A DNA stretch of 64,000 nt, from the NCBI GenBank assembly GCA_012295225.1, contig WMKK01000006.1, positions 765,114 to 829,113 of the forward strand. The letters run 5' to 3'. The notes under the pieces are model-generated. The model had not been told where the DNA came from. It searched no databases and saw only the letters and a program-made list of their open reading frames with translations. Below, one piece after another: positions 27,565-36,294 of this stretch; position 1 is the first letter of the stretch, and the number at the start of each line of letters is the position of its first letter. This DNA is from Ostreococcus mediterraneus. Its lineage: Eukaryota; Chlorophyta; Mamiellophyceae; Mamiellales; Bathycoccaceae. The position numbers were made by a program, and so were the translations under genes.

Positions 27565-27675
27565 GCGAGCGATGGCGCGCGCGACGGCGAACCTGCCCAC
27601 GCGCGACGCCCTCTCGACGCCAAGCGCGCGCGCGCGTGAACGATAAAAATACCACCATTCACATACGCGCGCCAT

Positions 27676-27754
27676 CGCGCATCGGTATTCGCTCGTCACC
27701 GCGCGTGCGCATCGCCGACCGCGACCGATGACGTCGCATCCTCGCATCGTCCAC

Positions 27755-27792
<38 letters not shown>

Positions 27793-28241
27793 GTCGCGTC
27801 GCGCGCGAAGACGAGCACGCGCGGTGCGATTCCACGACATCACACATCACATCACGCGTCACACGTACCGTGGCGTTCACGCGTCGGTGCGCGACGGCCG
27901 ATCGCGCGGTGAGGGAGCTGGACATCGTCGTCGGTGCGGCGTACAGTGCCGCCGAACGCGACGACGTCGATCGATCGACGGTCGCGCGACGCGCGCGCGC
28001 GAACGCGTACTCACGATGGTACGAGCGCCATCATGTCGGCGATAGGACGTGTTATCGCCAACACAGGTCGTCGCGGGTGCTTTTTTGATGCCATGGGGGT
28101 ACGTGATGTTTGAATATGTAACATATGGTACATGCTAGAGGTCTTAGGTGTATAGTATATATACGCTATGCCACCCACAGCCCCCCCCTCGTGGCGCCGA
28201 TCGCGCGTTCGCCCGGCGGCATCGGCGCGCGCGCGACGCGC
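27676..28241. other. Divergent intergenic region, EF-G / acyl-protein thioesterase
   Basis: About 570 bases of low-complexity sequence with CGT runs at 27760-27790 and CACATCACATCAC repeats near 27839-27852. A 72-codon frame on the plus strand (27870-28088) ends in sequence of fairly ordinary composition (RANAYSRWYERHHV) but resembles no family, so it is not annotated as a gene. Confidence 0.4.
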
Positions 28242-29246
28242 ATGCTGCGTCGAGCGATCGCACGGGGCGCGAGTGCGGTGACGACGACGATCGGGGGTGG
28301 TGAAGGCTGGCGCGGGCGCGAACGACGCGGACGACGCGGACGACGCGGACGACGGAGCGACGGTGGCGTGGCGTCGTGGGTGCGCGGCGCGGCGTTCGGA
28401 GCGGTGTTGGCGACGCGCGCGCGCGGGGCGGTGGCGGTGGCGTCGGTGGCGGTGGCGAGCGGTGGTGGTGGGGCGACGACGTCGCATCGGTACGGACAGC
28501 GACGGGTGGGGGTGGCGAGTCGAGCCGGGATGTCGGCGTCGTCCGCGGCGGCGAGCGATGACGACGTCAAAATCGCGGCTGAGTACCCGAAACCCATCGT
28601 CGTGGAGCCGCGCGAGAGCGGAGGGGCGACGAGGACGGTGGTTATGTTGCATGGTTTAGGGGATACCGGTGCGGGATGGGCGAGCGCGGCGCAGCAGATA
28701 CGCGCGCCGGCGAACACGCGATGGATTTTCCCGACGGCGAGGACGGTGCCGGTGACGTTGAATGGAGGCGCGCGCATGACGGCGTGGTTTGATTTGAATG
28801 CGCTCGACGCCGAGTCTATCATCGACGACGAGACGATGATTAACGAAAGTGTGCGGTATGTTGAAGCGCTTGTGCGTCAGGAGATGGCCAAGGGTGTGGC
28901 GAGCGATAAAATTGTCATCGGGGGGTTTTCGCAAGGCGGCGTCGTCGCGTTAACCGCCGTGTTGCGAAGCGAGTTGAAACTCGCGGGGTGCTTGGCGTTG
29001 AGCACGTACTTACCGTTGCGAGATCAATACCCGGCAAAGTTCGGTCCGTATGCAAAAGACGTGCCCATTTTGCAAGGTCACGGTACGAATGACATGGTGC
29101 TTCGATACGACTATGGGAAAATGTCCAACGACGTGTTGACGTCCAACGGCGTCAAGGCGGATTTCAAGACGTACACGGGCATGGCGCACTCGGCGTGCGC
29201 TGAGGAGTTTGACGACGTGGCTGATTTCTTAGAATCCGTGCTTTGA
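28242..29246 (+). CDS. Acyl-protein thioesterase (APT1/2-like), with an N-terminal extension
   Basis: 334 residues from ATG 28242. A ~95-residue Arg/Gly/Ala-rich extension precedes the APT core. The core has VVMLHGLGDTGAGW, TRWIFPTA, the nucleophile elbow GGFSQGG (Ser230), GTNDMVLRYD with the acid, and GMAHSAC with the histidine. APT enzymes remove palmitate and related acyl groups from proteins and lysophospholipids. The extension may target an organelle. An internal ATG (MSASSAAASDDD, about residue 95) would give a cytosolic form, so alternative starts are possible. The triad is complete. Confidence 0.85.
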   Translation: MLRRAIARGASAVTTTIGGGEGWRGRERRGRRGRRGRRSDGGVASWVRGAAFGAVLATRARGAVAVASVAVASGGGGATTSHRYGQRRVGVASRAGMSASSAAASDDDVKIAAEYPKPIVVEPRESGGATRTVVMLHGLGDTGAGWASAAQQIRAPANTRWIFPTARTVPVTLNGGARMTAWFDLNALDAESIIDDETMINESVRYVEALVRQEMAKGVASDKIVIGGFSQGGVVALTAVLRSELKLAGCLALSTYLPLRDQYPAKFGPYAKDVPILQGHGTNDMVLRYDYGKMSNDVLTSNGVKADFKTYTGMAHSACAEEFDDVADFLESVL

Positions 29247-29445
29247 TTGCGAAAACGTAGCGTATTTATCGATTTTGTAACGTGTATAATCGAATCGAAT
29301 AAAATCAAACCAAGTCACGCGTGGCGTGTCGTTAATCGTTAATCGTTACTTACAAACTGATAATACAAGCGCCTTTCGCGCACGCTACTCTTACTAATGC
29401 TACTACTACTATGACTATTATGGTATGGTTTTGCTTGGCTTGTCA

Positions 29446-31131
29446 TCACGATGCCTTGTTCGTGGCAGGAGAGGTCGTCTCGGTCTTGACGTCGAGCGAG
29501 CCGCTCAAATCTTCGTGCATGTTGATATCCGGGACGAGCAAGTAAATGAACGGAACGGAGAACAACGGAAGGACGACGCCACAAATCATTAAAAGTGGTA
29601 TGAGCTGGTCAAAGTTGCATTTTCCCGCCACCAAATCGGTGTGAATGCCGACAAAAGTCATCGCAGACGAACCGATAGTGACTGCCAACGCTTGCGCCAC
29701 GTTCACCGTGCCGGCGAGCACAGTAAACAACGTGCTTTCAATGTCTTTTTCTGCAAACTTGGCCAGTACCACGCTGCTGGGCATGTAGTTCAAAATGAAT
29801 GCAATACCCTCGATCACGCCTTCGCTGAATACGTACGCGCTGTGGTCACCGATGCCCATGCGTAAGTTTGTCCGCGTGATGATCCAAATGTCCGTAAACT
29901 TGGCGATGATTTTGGTCACTATGCTGACTAAGAGCACCAGCCGCACGTTCGATCGCGCAAGGTAGCGTTGGAAGAGCCAAATTCCAATCGCCTGGGCGGT
30001 CAGAGCGACTAGAAACGTAGCCACGATGAAGAAGACGTACCCAAAATGCGGCCCATTTGGCACACACTCGTTTCCCTCAGTGTACCAATACATCTTGGCC
30101 CGTGAGACGTTGACGTTCACAAAACGATCTATGAAGAGATACAACAACATCATCGCCACTTTTTTCTCCAAGCACCAATAGATGGCACAGCACAACACGG
30201 CGGCGATGGATACGCAGCACAAAAAGCACGTCACAAAGTCATCGACGATGCCACTCACCAGCTGAATAGCAATCACACCCAACGAACATATCGTGATGAT
30301 GAACGCCAGAAGAAACTTATTCCAGTGCTTCTTCGCCATCGCGTGTGCGCTGTAGTCACTCGGCACCTTCTTCTCTGGTAGAAGCCCAAACGCGCTCGTG
30401 AATACGAGTTGCAAGGCGCACGGAAAGGCAAACCAATAAATCATCCGATACTGGCCCGTCTCCAAGCCAATGTAGGATAGCGCTGTGCCTACAATCGCTC
30501 CTATCGTAGTCAACATCCATGAATACGTCAACAAATCCCCACCTGACGTTTGATTGAGCGACATCGCTTCGAACAAGCGCGCTCCCGTGAGGACGTCACT
30601 AAACGCGATCAACGTATTCACCAACGTCACCAGCACCGCAAACTTCATGCCGTCTTCGGGATGAAACGTCATGCTACCAATCATAAATATCGCAATCGTC
30701 CCACACAACGATACAAAGGTCAAGTACGCGCGTTTCTTGTACCCAAACACCGGCGTCGTATCCGTCAGCACGCCCAAAAAAGGCTTCAACATCCACGGGA
30801 AGCTCACGAGCACGTCGAATCGCTGGAACGCCTGCGCGCTAAACTTTAAGTACTTTTGCGCGTAAGGTAAAAACGATGACGCGATCAAGTGTTTTGCGGC
30901 GCCCTTGACGAAGAAGTCCGCGCTAAACACGAACGCTAAGAGTTGCCAACCGAACACCCTTCGCAAACGGGTGTTGAAGCCCATGAGCGGCGCGCACGGT
31001 GCGCACAGACACGACGATGCGCACGACGACGGGACGTCATCGCCACCGACTTCGTCGTCGTCGTTGTCGGGGTTCAACGCGCGGTCGGCGTCGACGCTCA
31101 TCGCGCGACGGATTGACGCGCGATTGATCAT
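29446..31131 (-). CDS. BT1-family folate/biopterin transporter, copy 1
   Basis: 561 residues with about 12 membrane helices. The N-terminal family block FLPYAQKYLKFSAQAFQRFDVLVSFPWMLKPFLG contains the BT1 signature SFPWMLKPFLGVLTD. A hydrophilic N-terminus with a Cys-rich segment (SSCASSCLCAPCAP) may be palmitoylated. In Leishmania and plants BT1 proteins carry folates, biopterin or S-adenosylmethionine; plant members sit in plastid envelopes. Substrate here unknown. The neighbouring copy 2 lies 145 bases upstream in the direction of transcription on the same strand. Confidence 0.85.
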   Translation of the reverse strand: MINRASIRRAMSVDADRALNPDNDDDEVGGDDVPSSCASSCLCAPCAPLMGFNTRLRRVFGWQLLAFVFSADFFVKGAAKHLIASSFLPYAQKYLKFSAQAFQRFDVLVSFPWMLKPFLGVLTDTTPVFGYKKRAYLTFVSLCGTIAIFMIGSMTFHPEDGMKFAVLVTLVNTLIAFSDVLTGARLFEAMSLNQTSGGDLLTYSWMLTTIGAIVGTALSYIGLETGQYRMIYWFAFPCALQLVFTSAFGLLPEKKVPSDYSAHAMAKKHWNKFLLAFIITICSLGVIAIQLVSGIVDDFVTCFLCCVSIAAVLCCAIYWCLEKKVAMMLLYLFIDRFVNVNVSRAKMYWYTEGNECVPNGPHFGYVFFIVATFLVALTAQAIGIWLFQRYLARSNVRLVLLVSIVTKIIAKFTDIWIITRTNLRMGIGDHSAYVFSEGVIEGIAFILNYMPSSVVLAKFAEKDIESTLFTVLAGTVNVAQALAVTIGSSAMTFVGIHTDLVAGKCNFDQLIPLLMICGVVLPLFSVPFIYLLVPDINMHEDLSGSLDVKTETTSPATNKAS

Positions 31132-31276
31132 CTTTCACCGGGGCCGGCGGAGTGTGTGAGAGAGTGTGTTGTTTTCTTCAACACGGGAATGCCCACGCTC
31201 TGAAGCGCGCTGAGTCTTGACTATTCTATGTCACACTATTGTATTGCAAGATGCTGATATATGCTATGCTAGTCGT

Positions 31277-32956
31277 TTACTTGTTCGCGGCGAGAAGCGG
31301 TTCGCTTTCCTTGTCGTCGTTTGTCTTGCGCTCGCGTTTGCCCGTGTCTAAATTCACCACGTCTTGCATGTTGATGTTTGGCACGAACACGAACGTAAGC
31401 GGGATGGAAATCAGAGGGAACAAGATCCCACAATAAAAGATCAAATTTGGAAGTCCAGAAAAGTCGCACGACCCTCCTTCGGACGACTTCAAATCGGTTT
31501 TGATCCCAGCCAAGTCCATGGCAAAGACGCCGAGCGCGCTCGACAAGGAACCGCCTAGATTTGAAAAGCTCGCGAGAATGGCGAACATTGTCGCCTCCAT
31601 GTTCTCTGGGCACATTTTTGACATAAGCACCACGCTCGGCATCGACGCCATCATGCCGACAATCGGTTCAAGAATCGTATCGCCGACTAAATAGAACGCC
31701 TTATCTGAAATGCCCCACTGCTTGTTCCAGCGATGGACGATGATGTAGTCGCCTATGCTCGCTACAGAACTCAATACTGCAGACATCCAAAACGCAAATC
31801 GAACGTTGGCGTTAGAGAAAAACACTTGGAACAAATAAATACCAATTGCGCCGCACACGCGAGCGATGATTGATGTGTACACAGAATAGAACAAGTAGTC
31901 AAAGTGTGGCCCATCTGGGAGACATTTTTCATCGACAGTGAACCAGTAGCTCATCGCCGATCCGAACGACACGCTTAGTACGCTCGTGAGGAACAGAAAG
32001 AATGTCACGTTTGCTATAGGTCTAGGCAAACATACGTACATGGATACGCTGAGCACGAACGTGACACCCAAGGTCACCGCCAAGTCGACGTACGAGTTGG
32101 ATAGCTGTAGAAACTGCACCACGGCAAGCAATAAGCACATGATGGCCATAAAAATCGACATCGCAAACACAGCAAAATTTTTACGCCACAACTCTTTACC
32201 CTGTGCACGTTTCGTCGCGCTCTCCGCGTCTGGATCGCCCACCTTTTCCTCCGGTAACCATCCCGCCAGCGATGTGAACACCGCTTGCGCGCTCAACGGC
32301 ACGGCGATCCACAGCAATGAATTGTAGTTTTTGCTTCTAATCGAGAAAAAGCTCACGACAGTCGCAAAGACCCCACCGAGAGTGATACACATCCACACGA
32401 AGCTCACCATGTCACTCGATTTCGATGGATTTTCTCGCATGCGTTCCGTGTACTTGCCCTCCGTCAACAAATCCGCCGTCGCCACCTGCGCGTTCACCGC
32501 CAACAGCCCAAGCACGTACATCGGTCCCATACCAGGTTTAAAATCCGTCATCGCTAACATTATGATCGCCGCCGAGCCGATAATCGACGTCAGGGCGATG
32601 TAATACCTTTTATGATACCCACCAATTGGAAACAAGTCGCTCGTCATTCCGATGATTGGCTTGACCGTCCACGGAAAAGCCGCCACGATACCGTACCGCT
32701 GTAGCTCCTTAGCGCTGAGCTTTAAATAATTCTGCGCGTACGGCAGCGCTGACGTCCCAATCACGCCCAACATCGCGCCCTTCAACCCAAACATCACCGA
32801 CGCGATAAACTTCAACAGCGCATCGCCGTATGTGGCGCGAAGTTGCGCAAAGTTTTCGCGCGGCGACACGCGTTTAGACGCCGCCGCGGGCGCGGATGAC
32901 GAAGTCGTTGGTTTCGTGTCACTCATGACACCATCGGGCGTTGGCCTAGGCGGCAT
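31277..32956 (-). CDS. BT1-family folate/biopterin transporter, copy 2
   Basis: 559 residues from ATG 32956 (the frame continues to a TTG at 32968; ATG 32926 is another option). About 12 helices and the BT1 block SALPYAQNYLKLSAKELQRYGIVAAFPWTVKPIIGMTSD. It aligns along its length with copy 1 but is well diverged, for example GMTSDLFPIGGYHKRYY here against VLTDTTPVFGYKKRAY there. It lacks the Cys-rich N-terminal patch of copy 1. Tandem duplication followed by divergence is the simplest reading. Confidence 0.85.
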   Translation of the reverse strand: MPPRPTPDGVMSDTKPTTSSSAPAAASKRVSPRENFAQLRATYGDALLKFIASVMFGLKGAMLGVIGTSALPYAQNYLKLSAKELQRYGIVAAFPWTVKPIIGMTSDLFPIGGYHKRYYIALTSIIGSAAIIMLAMTDFKPGMGPMYVLGLLAVNAQVATADLLTEGKYTERMRENPSKSSDMVSFVWMCITLGGVFATVVSFFSIRSKNYNSLLWIAVPLSAQAVFTSLAGWLPEEKVGDPDAESATKRAQGKELWRKNFAVFAMSIFMAIMCLLLAVVQFLQLSNSYVDLAVTLGVTFVLSVSMYVCLPRPIANVTFFLFLTSVLSVSFGSAMSYWFTVDEKCLPDGPHFDYLFYSVYTSIIARVCGAIGIYLFQVFFSNANVRFAFWMSAVLSSVASIGDYIIVHRWNKQWGISDKAFYLVGDTILEPIVGMMASMPSVVLMSKMCPENMEATMFAILASFSNLGGSLSSALGVFAMDLAGIKTDLKSSEGGSCDFSGLPNLIFYCGILFPLISIPLTFVFVPNINMQDVVNLDTGKRERKTNDDKESEPLLAANK

Positions 32957-33138
32957 GGCGCGCGACAAAGAGTGGCGCTACACTCGCGCATGGTGTTGGG
33001 TGGATGTTCTATGAACAGCTCGTAGCCGCGAGCTACGATATCCGACGCGACGCGCGCCAGGATGCGCAGACAATCTTGCTGGTATATGATGATAAACGCG
33101 CTTGGTTAAATATACACACACATTTACAACGCTCTAGG

Positions 33139-33897
33139 TTACACCGTGAAGAACAGCCGAATCAAGCCTTTCAGATAGGCGACGATTTCCGCGGCGCCGA
33201 GTTTTGACTCTCCGTACACGCGGTCGACGAAGGATATGGGAACTTCTCCAACAGAAAATCCCATGGCTTTCGCACGAACGATGATTTCCATTTGAAACAC
33301 ATACCCTTTTGATTTCACCGCGCGCACGAGCTCTTCGAGCACGGGTTTCGTGTACAATCGAAAGCTCCCCGTCAAGTCGCTCGCGCCCGGCGCCAAGAGC
33401 ACCTTGGCCAAGTAGTTCGCTCCTCGACTCGTCAACTTTCGTCGCGTATCCCACCCCGCGACGCCCCCACCTGGGGCATATCTCGTCCCTGACACCATAT
33501 CGTACCCGTGCTCGCGGCGAAGTCGTAAAAACTCCCCGATAAATTTTGGGTCGTGGCTCAAATCCGCATCCATGATGATCGCCTCCGTCCCGCGCGCCAC
33601 CGCTAACCCGTGCGCATACGCCGTACCCAATCCCAATTTCCCCGCACGCGCGCGAAGCACTAAATCTTCATCGTCGTACGCCTTTTGTAGCGCTCTCACC
33701 ACCTCGCTCGTGCCATCGGGGGAGTTATCATCCACGACGATGATTTCCCATCGCTCGCCCATGCCTCGCGCGTTGCACGCGCGTTCGGCGTCGCGTATGA
33801 GCACGTACAGCGTACCGATGTTCTGTCGCTCGTTATACGTGGGCACGATGATGCTCACGGTGACATCTTTCGACGTCGACGTCGACGCGCGCGCCAT
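33139..33897 (-). CDS. DPM1: Dolichol-phosphate mannosyltransferase DPM1
   Basis: 252 residues from ATG 33897. GT2 fold: VSIIVPTYNERQNIG, IIVVDDNSPDGTSEVV, the metal-binding IMDADLSHDPKFI, MVSGTRYAPGGGVAGWD and DLTGSFRLYTKPVLEELV, ending IVAYLKGLIRLFFTV. No C-terminal membrane helices, so it is the soluble DPM1 type that needs a DPM2/DPM3-like anchor, as in animals and plants. It makes dolichyl-phosphate-mannose for glycosylation on the ER. The frame is open farther upstream (ATG 33962 and beyond) but the standard length starts here. Confidence 0.93.
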   Translation of the reverse strand: MARASTSTSKDVTVSIIVPTYNERQNIGTLYVLIRDAERACNARGMGERWEIIVVDDNSPDGTSEVVRALQKAYDDEDLVLRARAGKLGLGTAYAHGLAVARGTEAIIMDADLSHDPKFIGEFLRLRREHGYDMVSGTRYAPGGGVAGWDTRRKLTSRGANYLAKVLLAPGASDLTGSFRLYTKPVLEELVRAVKSKGYVFQMEIIVRAKAMGFSVGEVPISFVDRVYGESKLGAAEIVAYLKGLIRLFFTV

Positions 33898-34092
33898 GGC
33901 GTCGCGCAGTGTCGCGCGCGCGCGCACCGTTGGCGAGGCCAAAAACGCCAAAAAGTGATACATTGGCGGCGTAAACAATAAATTAAATTCTCGGACATCC
34001 GACACGTATTGTACACATAATGAGTGCTCTGTACACGCAAGGGGTACGGAAACGAGCCGCGGGCGCATCGGCACAGCGCGACGCGACGACCG

Positions 34093-36210
34093 ATGTCGAG
34101 CGACTACGCGTTTCCGCCGCCGCCGTCGTTCACCGAGAGCGACAGCGAGCACGATGATGATGGTTCTTGGCGCGAGCGCGACAGTGGCGATGCGAGAGCA
34201 GCGGTTTCCGACGGGGAGGACGTTGAGTTCACCGCAGGTACGGCGCAACGTTTGAGTGGGAATTCTACCGCTGATGCATTCGGTGCTTCTGTGCGCGGTG
34301 CGCGGGGCATTCGGCGCGGATCGCGCGATGTGAACGATGATGATGATGCGTTTACGTCATATTTCGCTCGCGCACGCATCGCAGTGTGCGAATACGCGAG
34401 GGAGGATGCGGAGGAGATTGCGCGCGAGCTCCGGGCGTTGGGCGCGCGGGTGACGGATGCGTACGACGCGACGTGCACGCATGTGGTGACGCCGTTTAAG
34501 CGTGGGGATGATTATTTGAGTGCGGTTGAAGATGGTAAGATTGTGGTGTCGTATGCGTGGATTGAGGATTGCGTGGCGCAGCGACGAGTGGTGGACGCTG
34601 GGGAGAAGGCGTTGTACGCGCCGTTGACGAGCGCCAACGGCGTGCGTGGATTCGACGCGTTGTTCATCGCTGTGGATGGGTATGCGGCGCAAGAAAAAGC
34701 GGATATCATTGAGTTGATTGAAGCTAGCGGTGGGACGTTTGCAACGAGCGTGGATGATCGCACGACGCACTTGGTGTGTTATCGCGCCGGTTCAGAGACG
34801 TATGCACGCGCGCTCACGAGTGGACGAGTAGCCATCGTCAATCATGCTTGGATCGAAGATTGCGTGCGAGAGTGGGCCATTTTACCCACTCGCGATGTAA
34901 AATACACCAAGATGGGCGTCGAGCTTGACTATGAGCGTGACTTGGAGCGTGAACGTCGCGCGCGAGTGGACGCCGAACACGAGTTGGATGTGGAGGAGCG
35001 TCGAGCCGTGAGCTTGCAAGAGTTACTTGACGCCGAAGAGCGCGAGCGCGAAGACTTGCAAAATCAGCTGAATGACAGCGAGTCTCAACGCATGGCGTTG
35101 CGCGATATGCTCGAAGGTGAAGCGGATAATCGCGAAGGCGTGCACGAGCAATTTTTGCGCACGCGCGGCGACGTCGAAGAACTTCAGCGATTACTTCGTC
35201 AGTCCGAAGCGAGTCGGTCGGAACAAGAATCTAGAATCGTGCAAGGCGAAGAAGAGCGTCGTTCATTGTTGCGACAACTTGAGCAAACGCGCGGTTTGCA
35301 GACTAATTTACAGACACAATTTACGCACTCGCGGCAAGATTTGTTAACGCAGCTCGAGCAGCGTCTGCAGCAAATCGAAGAGACGCGTTCAGAGCTCGCC
35401 GAAGAGCGTCGGGCGCACGCGGAAACGCGCGCGTTGTTAGACAATGAGCGTCAAATTCAGTTCACTGCGCATGAAAAGATTCGCGTCGCAGAGAAAGAGT
35501 CGAAGAATGCGCGTGATTTGTTGAGTAGCGAGACGCGCGAGAAAACGGCGTTGCAAAAGCAACTCGACGCCGAACGCAAATCTCGATTACACATTCTGAG
35601 TGATTTCGACAACGAGCGAAAACAACGCGAACACTTAATTAAACAGCTCGAAGCCGAACAAAAGCTCCGCCAAAGCTTACAGCAGGCGGTGAGTGCCAAG
35701 GAAGAATTGCGCGTACGCGCCGAAGAAGAAATTCAGCGCTTGAATGAAGACATTCAAGAAATGATGGATGAAATCGATCGCTTGAAAACGTTCGAACCGC
35801 CTGAAGTCGACGAGACGGAAAAGATTCAAGTCAAACTCTTCCTGGACGAAGATATTCGTTTCATGGAAATCGATCCTGATGTTTCGTTTGAAGAACTAGT
35901 CATCGCCGTCGGGAAAGTGTTCATTGAGTCGTACTCCATCAAGTACGAAGATTCCGACAAGCATCACATCACGTTGCGTTCGACAGATGACGTGCGCATC
36001 GCGTGCCGTCAACACGCTAAACACGACGCAGCATACTTGAAGCTTCTTTTGGACAAGGCCGCTGAACGCAAGACTGGATTGTTCTCTATGCGTCGTAAAA
36101 AAGTCACCGAAGACGCTGGCGACGACGGCAAGAAGAAGGGTGGCGGATTCATGTCACGCATTCCATTCCTCAACAAAGGCAAGGGTGGCGACGATGACGA
36201 CGACGAGTAG
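34093..36210 (+). CDS. Tandem BRCT, coiled-coil and PB1-domain protein
   Basis: 705 residues. BRCT1 spans about 88-172 (ARIAVCEYARED ... CTHVVTPFK ... VVSYAWIEDC with Trp156). BRCT2 spans about 184-275 (FDALFIAVDGY ... TTHLVCYRAGSE ... IVNHAWIEDC with Trp253). A very long Glu/Arg/Gln coiled coil occupies about 280-575. A PB1-like domain follows at about 578-649, with an N-terminal Lys (IQVKLFLDEDIRF) and an acidic OPCA-like loop (YEDSDKHHITLRSTDD). The tail is Lys/Gly-rich (FMSRIPFLNKGKGG). BRCT pairs usually bind phosphoproteins in DNA-damage signalling; PB1 domains mediate heterodimerisation. I know of no named protein with this order. ATG 34093 was chosen at the acidic, Ser-rich start. Confidence 0.78.
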   Translation: MSSDYAFPPPPSFTESDSEHDDDGSWRERDSGDARAAVSDGEDVEFTAGTAQRLSGNSTADAFGASVRGARGIRRGSRDVNDDDDAFTSYFARARIAVCEYAREDAEEIARELRALGARVTDAYDATCTHVVTPFKRGDDYLSAVEDGKIVVSYAWIEDCVAQRRVVDAGEKALYAPLTSANGVRGFDALFIAVDGYAAQEKADIIELIEASGGTFATSVDDRTTHLVCYRAGSETYARALTSGRVAIVNHAWIEDCVREWAILPTRDVKYTKMGVELDYERDLERERRARVDAEHELDVEERRAVSLQELLDAEEREREDLQNQLNDSESQRMALRDMLEGEADNREGVHEQFLRTRGDVEELQRLLRQSEASRSEQESRIVQGEEERRSLLRQLEQTRGLQTNLQTQFTHSRQDLLTQLEQRLQQIEETRSELAEERRAHAETRALLDNERQIQFTAHEKIRVAEKESKNARDLLSSETREKTALQKQLDAERKSRLHILSDFDNERKQREHLIKQLEAEQKLRQSLQQAVSAKEELRVRAEEEIQRLNEDIQEMMDEIDRLKTFEPPEVDETEKIQVKLFLDEDIRFMEIDPDVSFEELVIAVGKVFIESYSIKYEDSDKHHITLRSTDDVRIACRQHAKHDAAYLKLLLDKAAERKTGLFSMRRKKVTEDAGDDGKKKGGGFMSRIPFLNKGKGGDDDDDE

Positions 36211-36294
36211 ACGCCATGATTATATCGATAGTAGAATCAATGAAAAAATAGCATTAAATCATCTAAGAGAAGCAAACGTCGAATACAAACACGC

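Noticed and set aside
25739-27646. A 635-codon open frame on the plus strand across the EF-G gene
   Set aside because: It is antisense to the well-supported EF-G frame, ends in Arg/Pro low complexity and resembles no family.
27760-27795. CRISPR-like or tRNA-like structure in triplet tracts
   Set aside because: Simple CGT triplets with no spacers; no tRNA arm consensus found in any intergenic region by eye.
27870-28088. A 72-codon plus-strand frame in the EF-G/thioesterase spacer
   Set aside because: Ordinary-looking ending but no family, and it lies in low-complexity promoter sequence.
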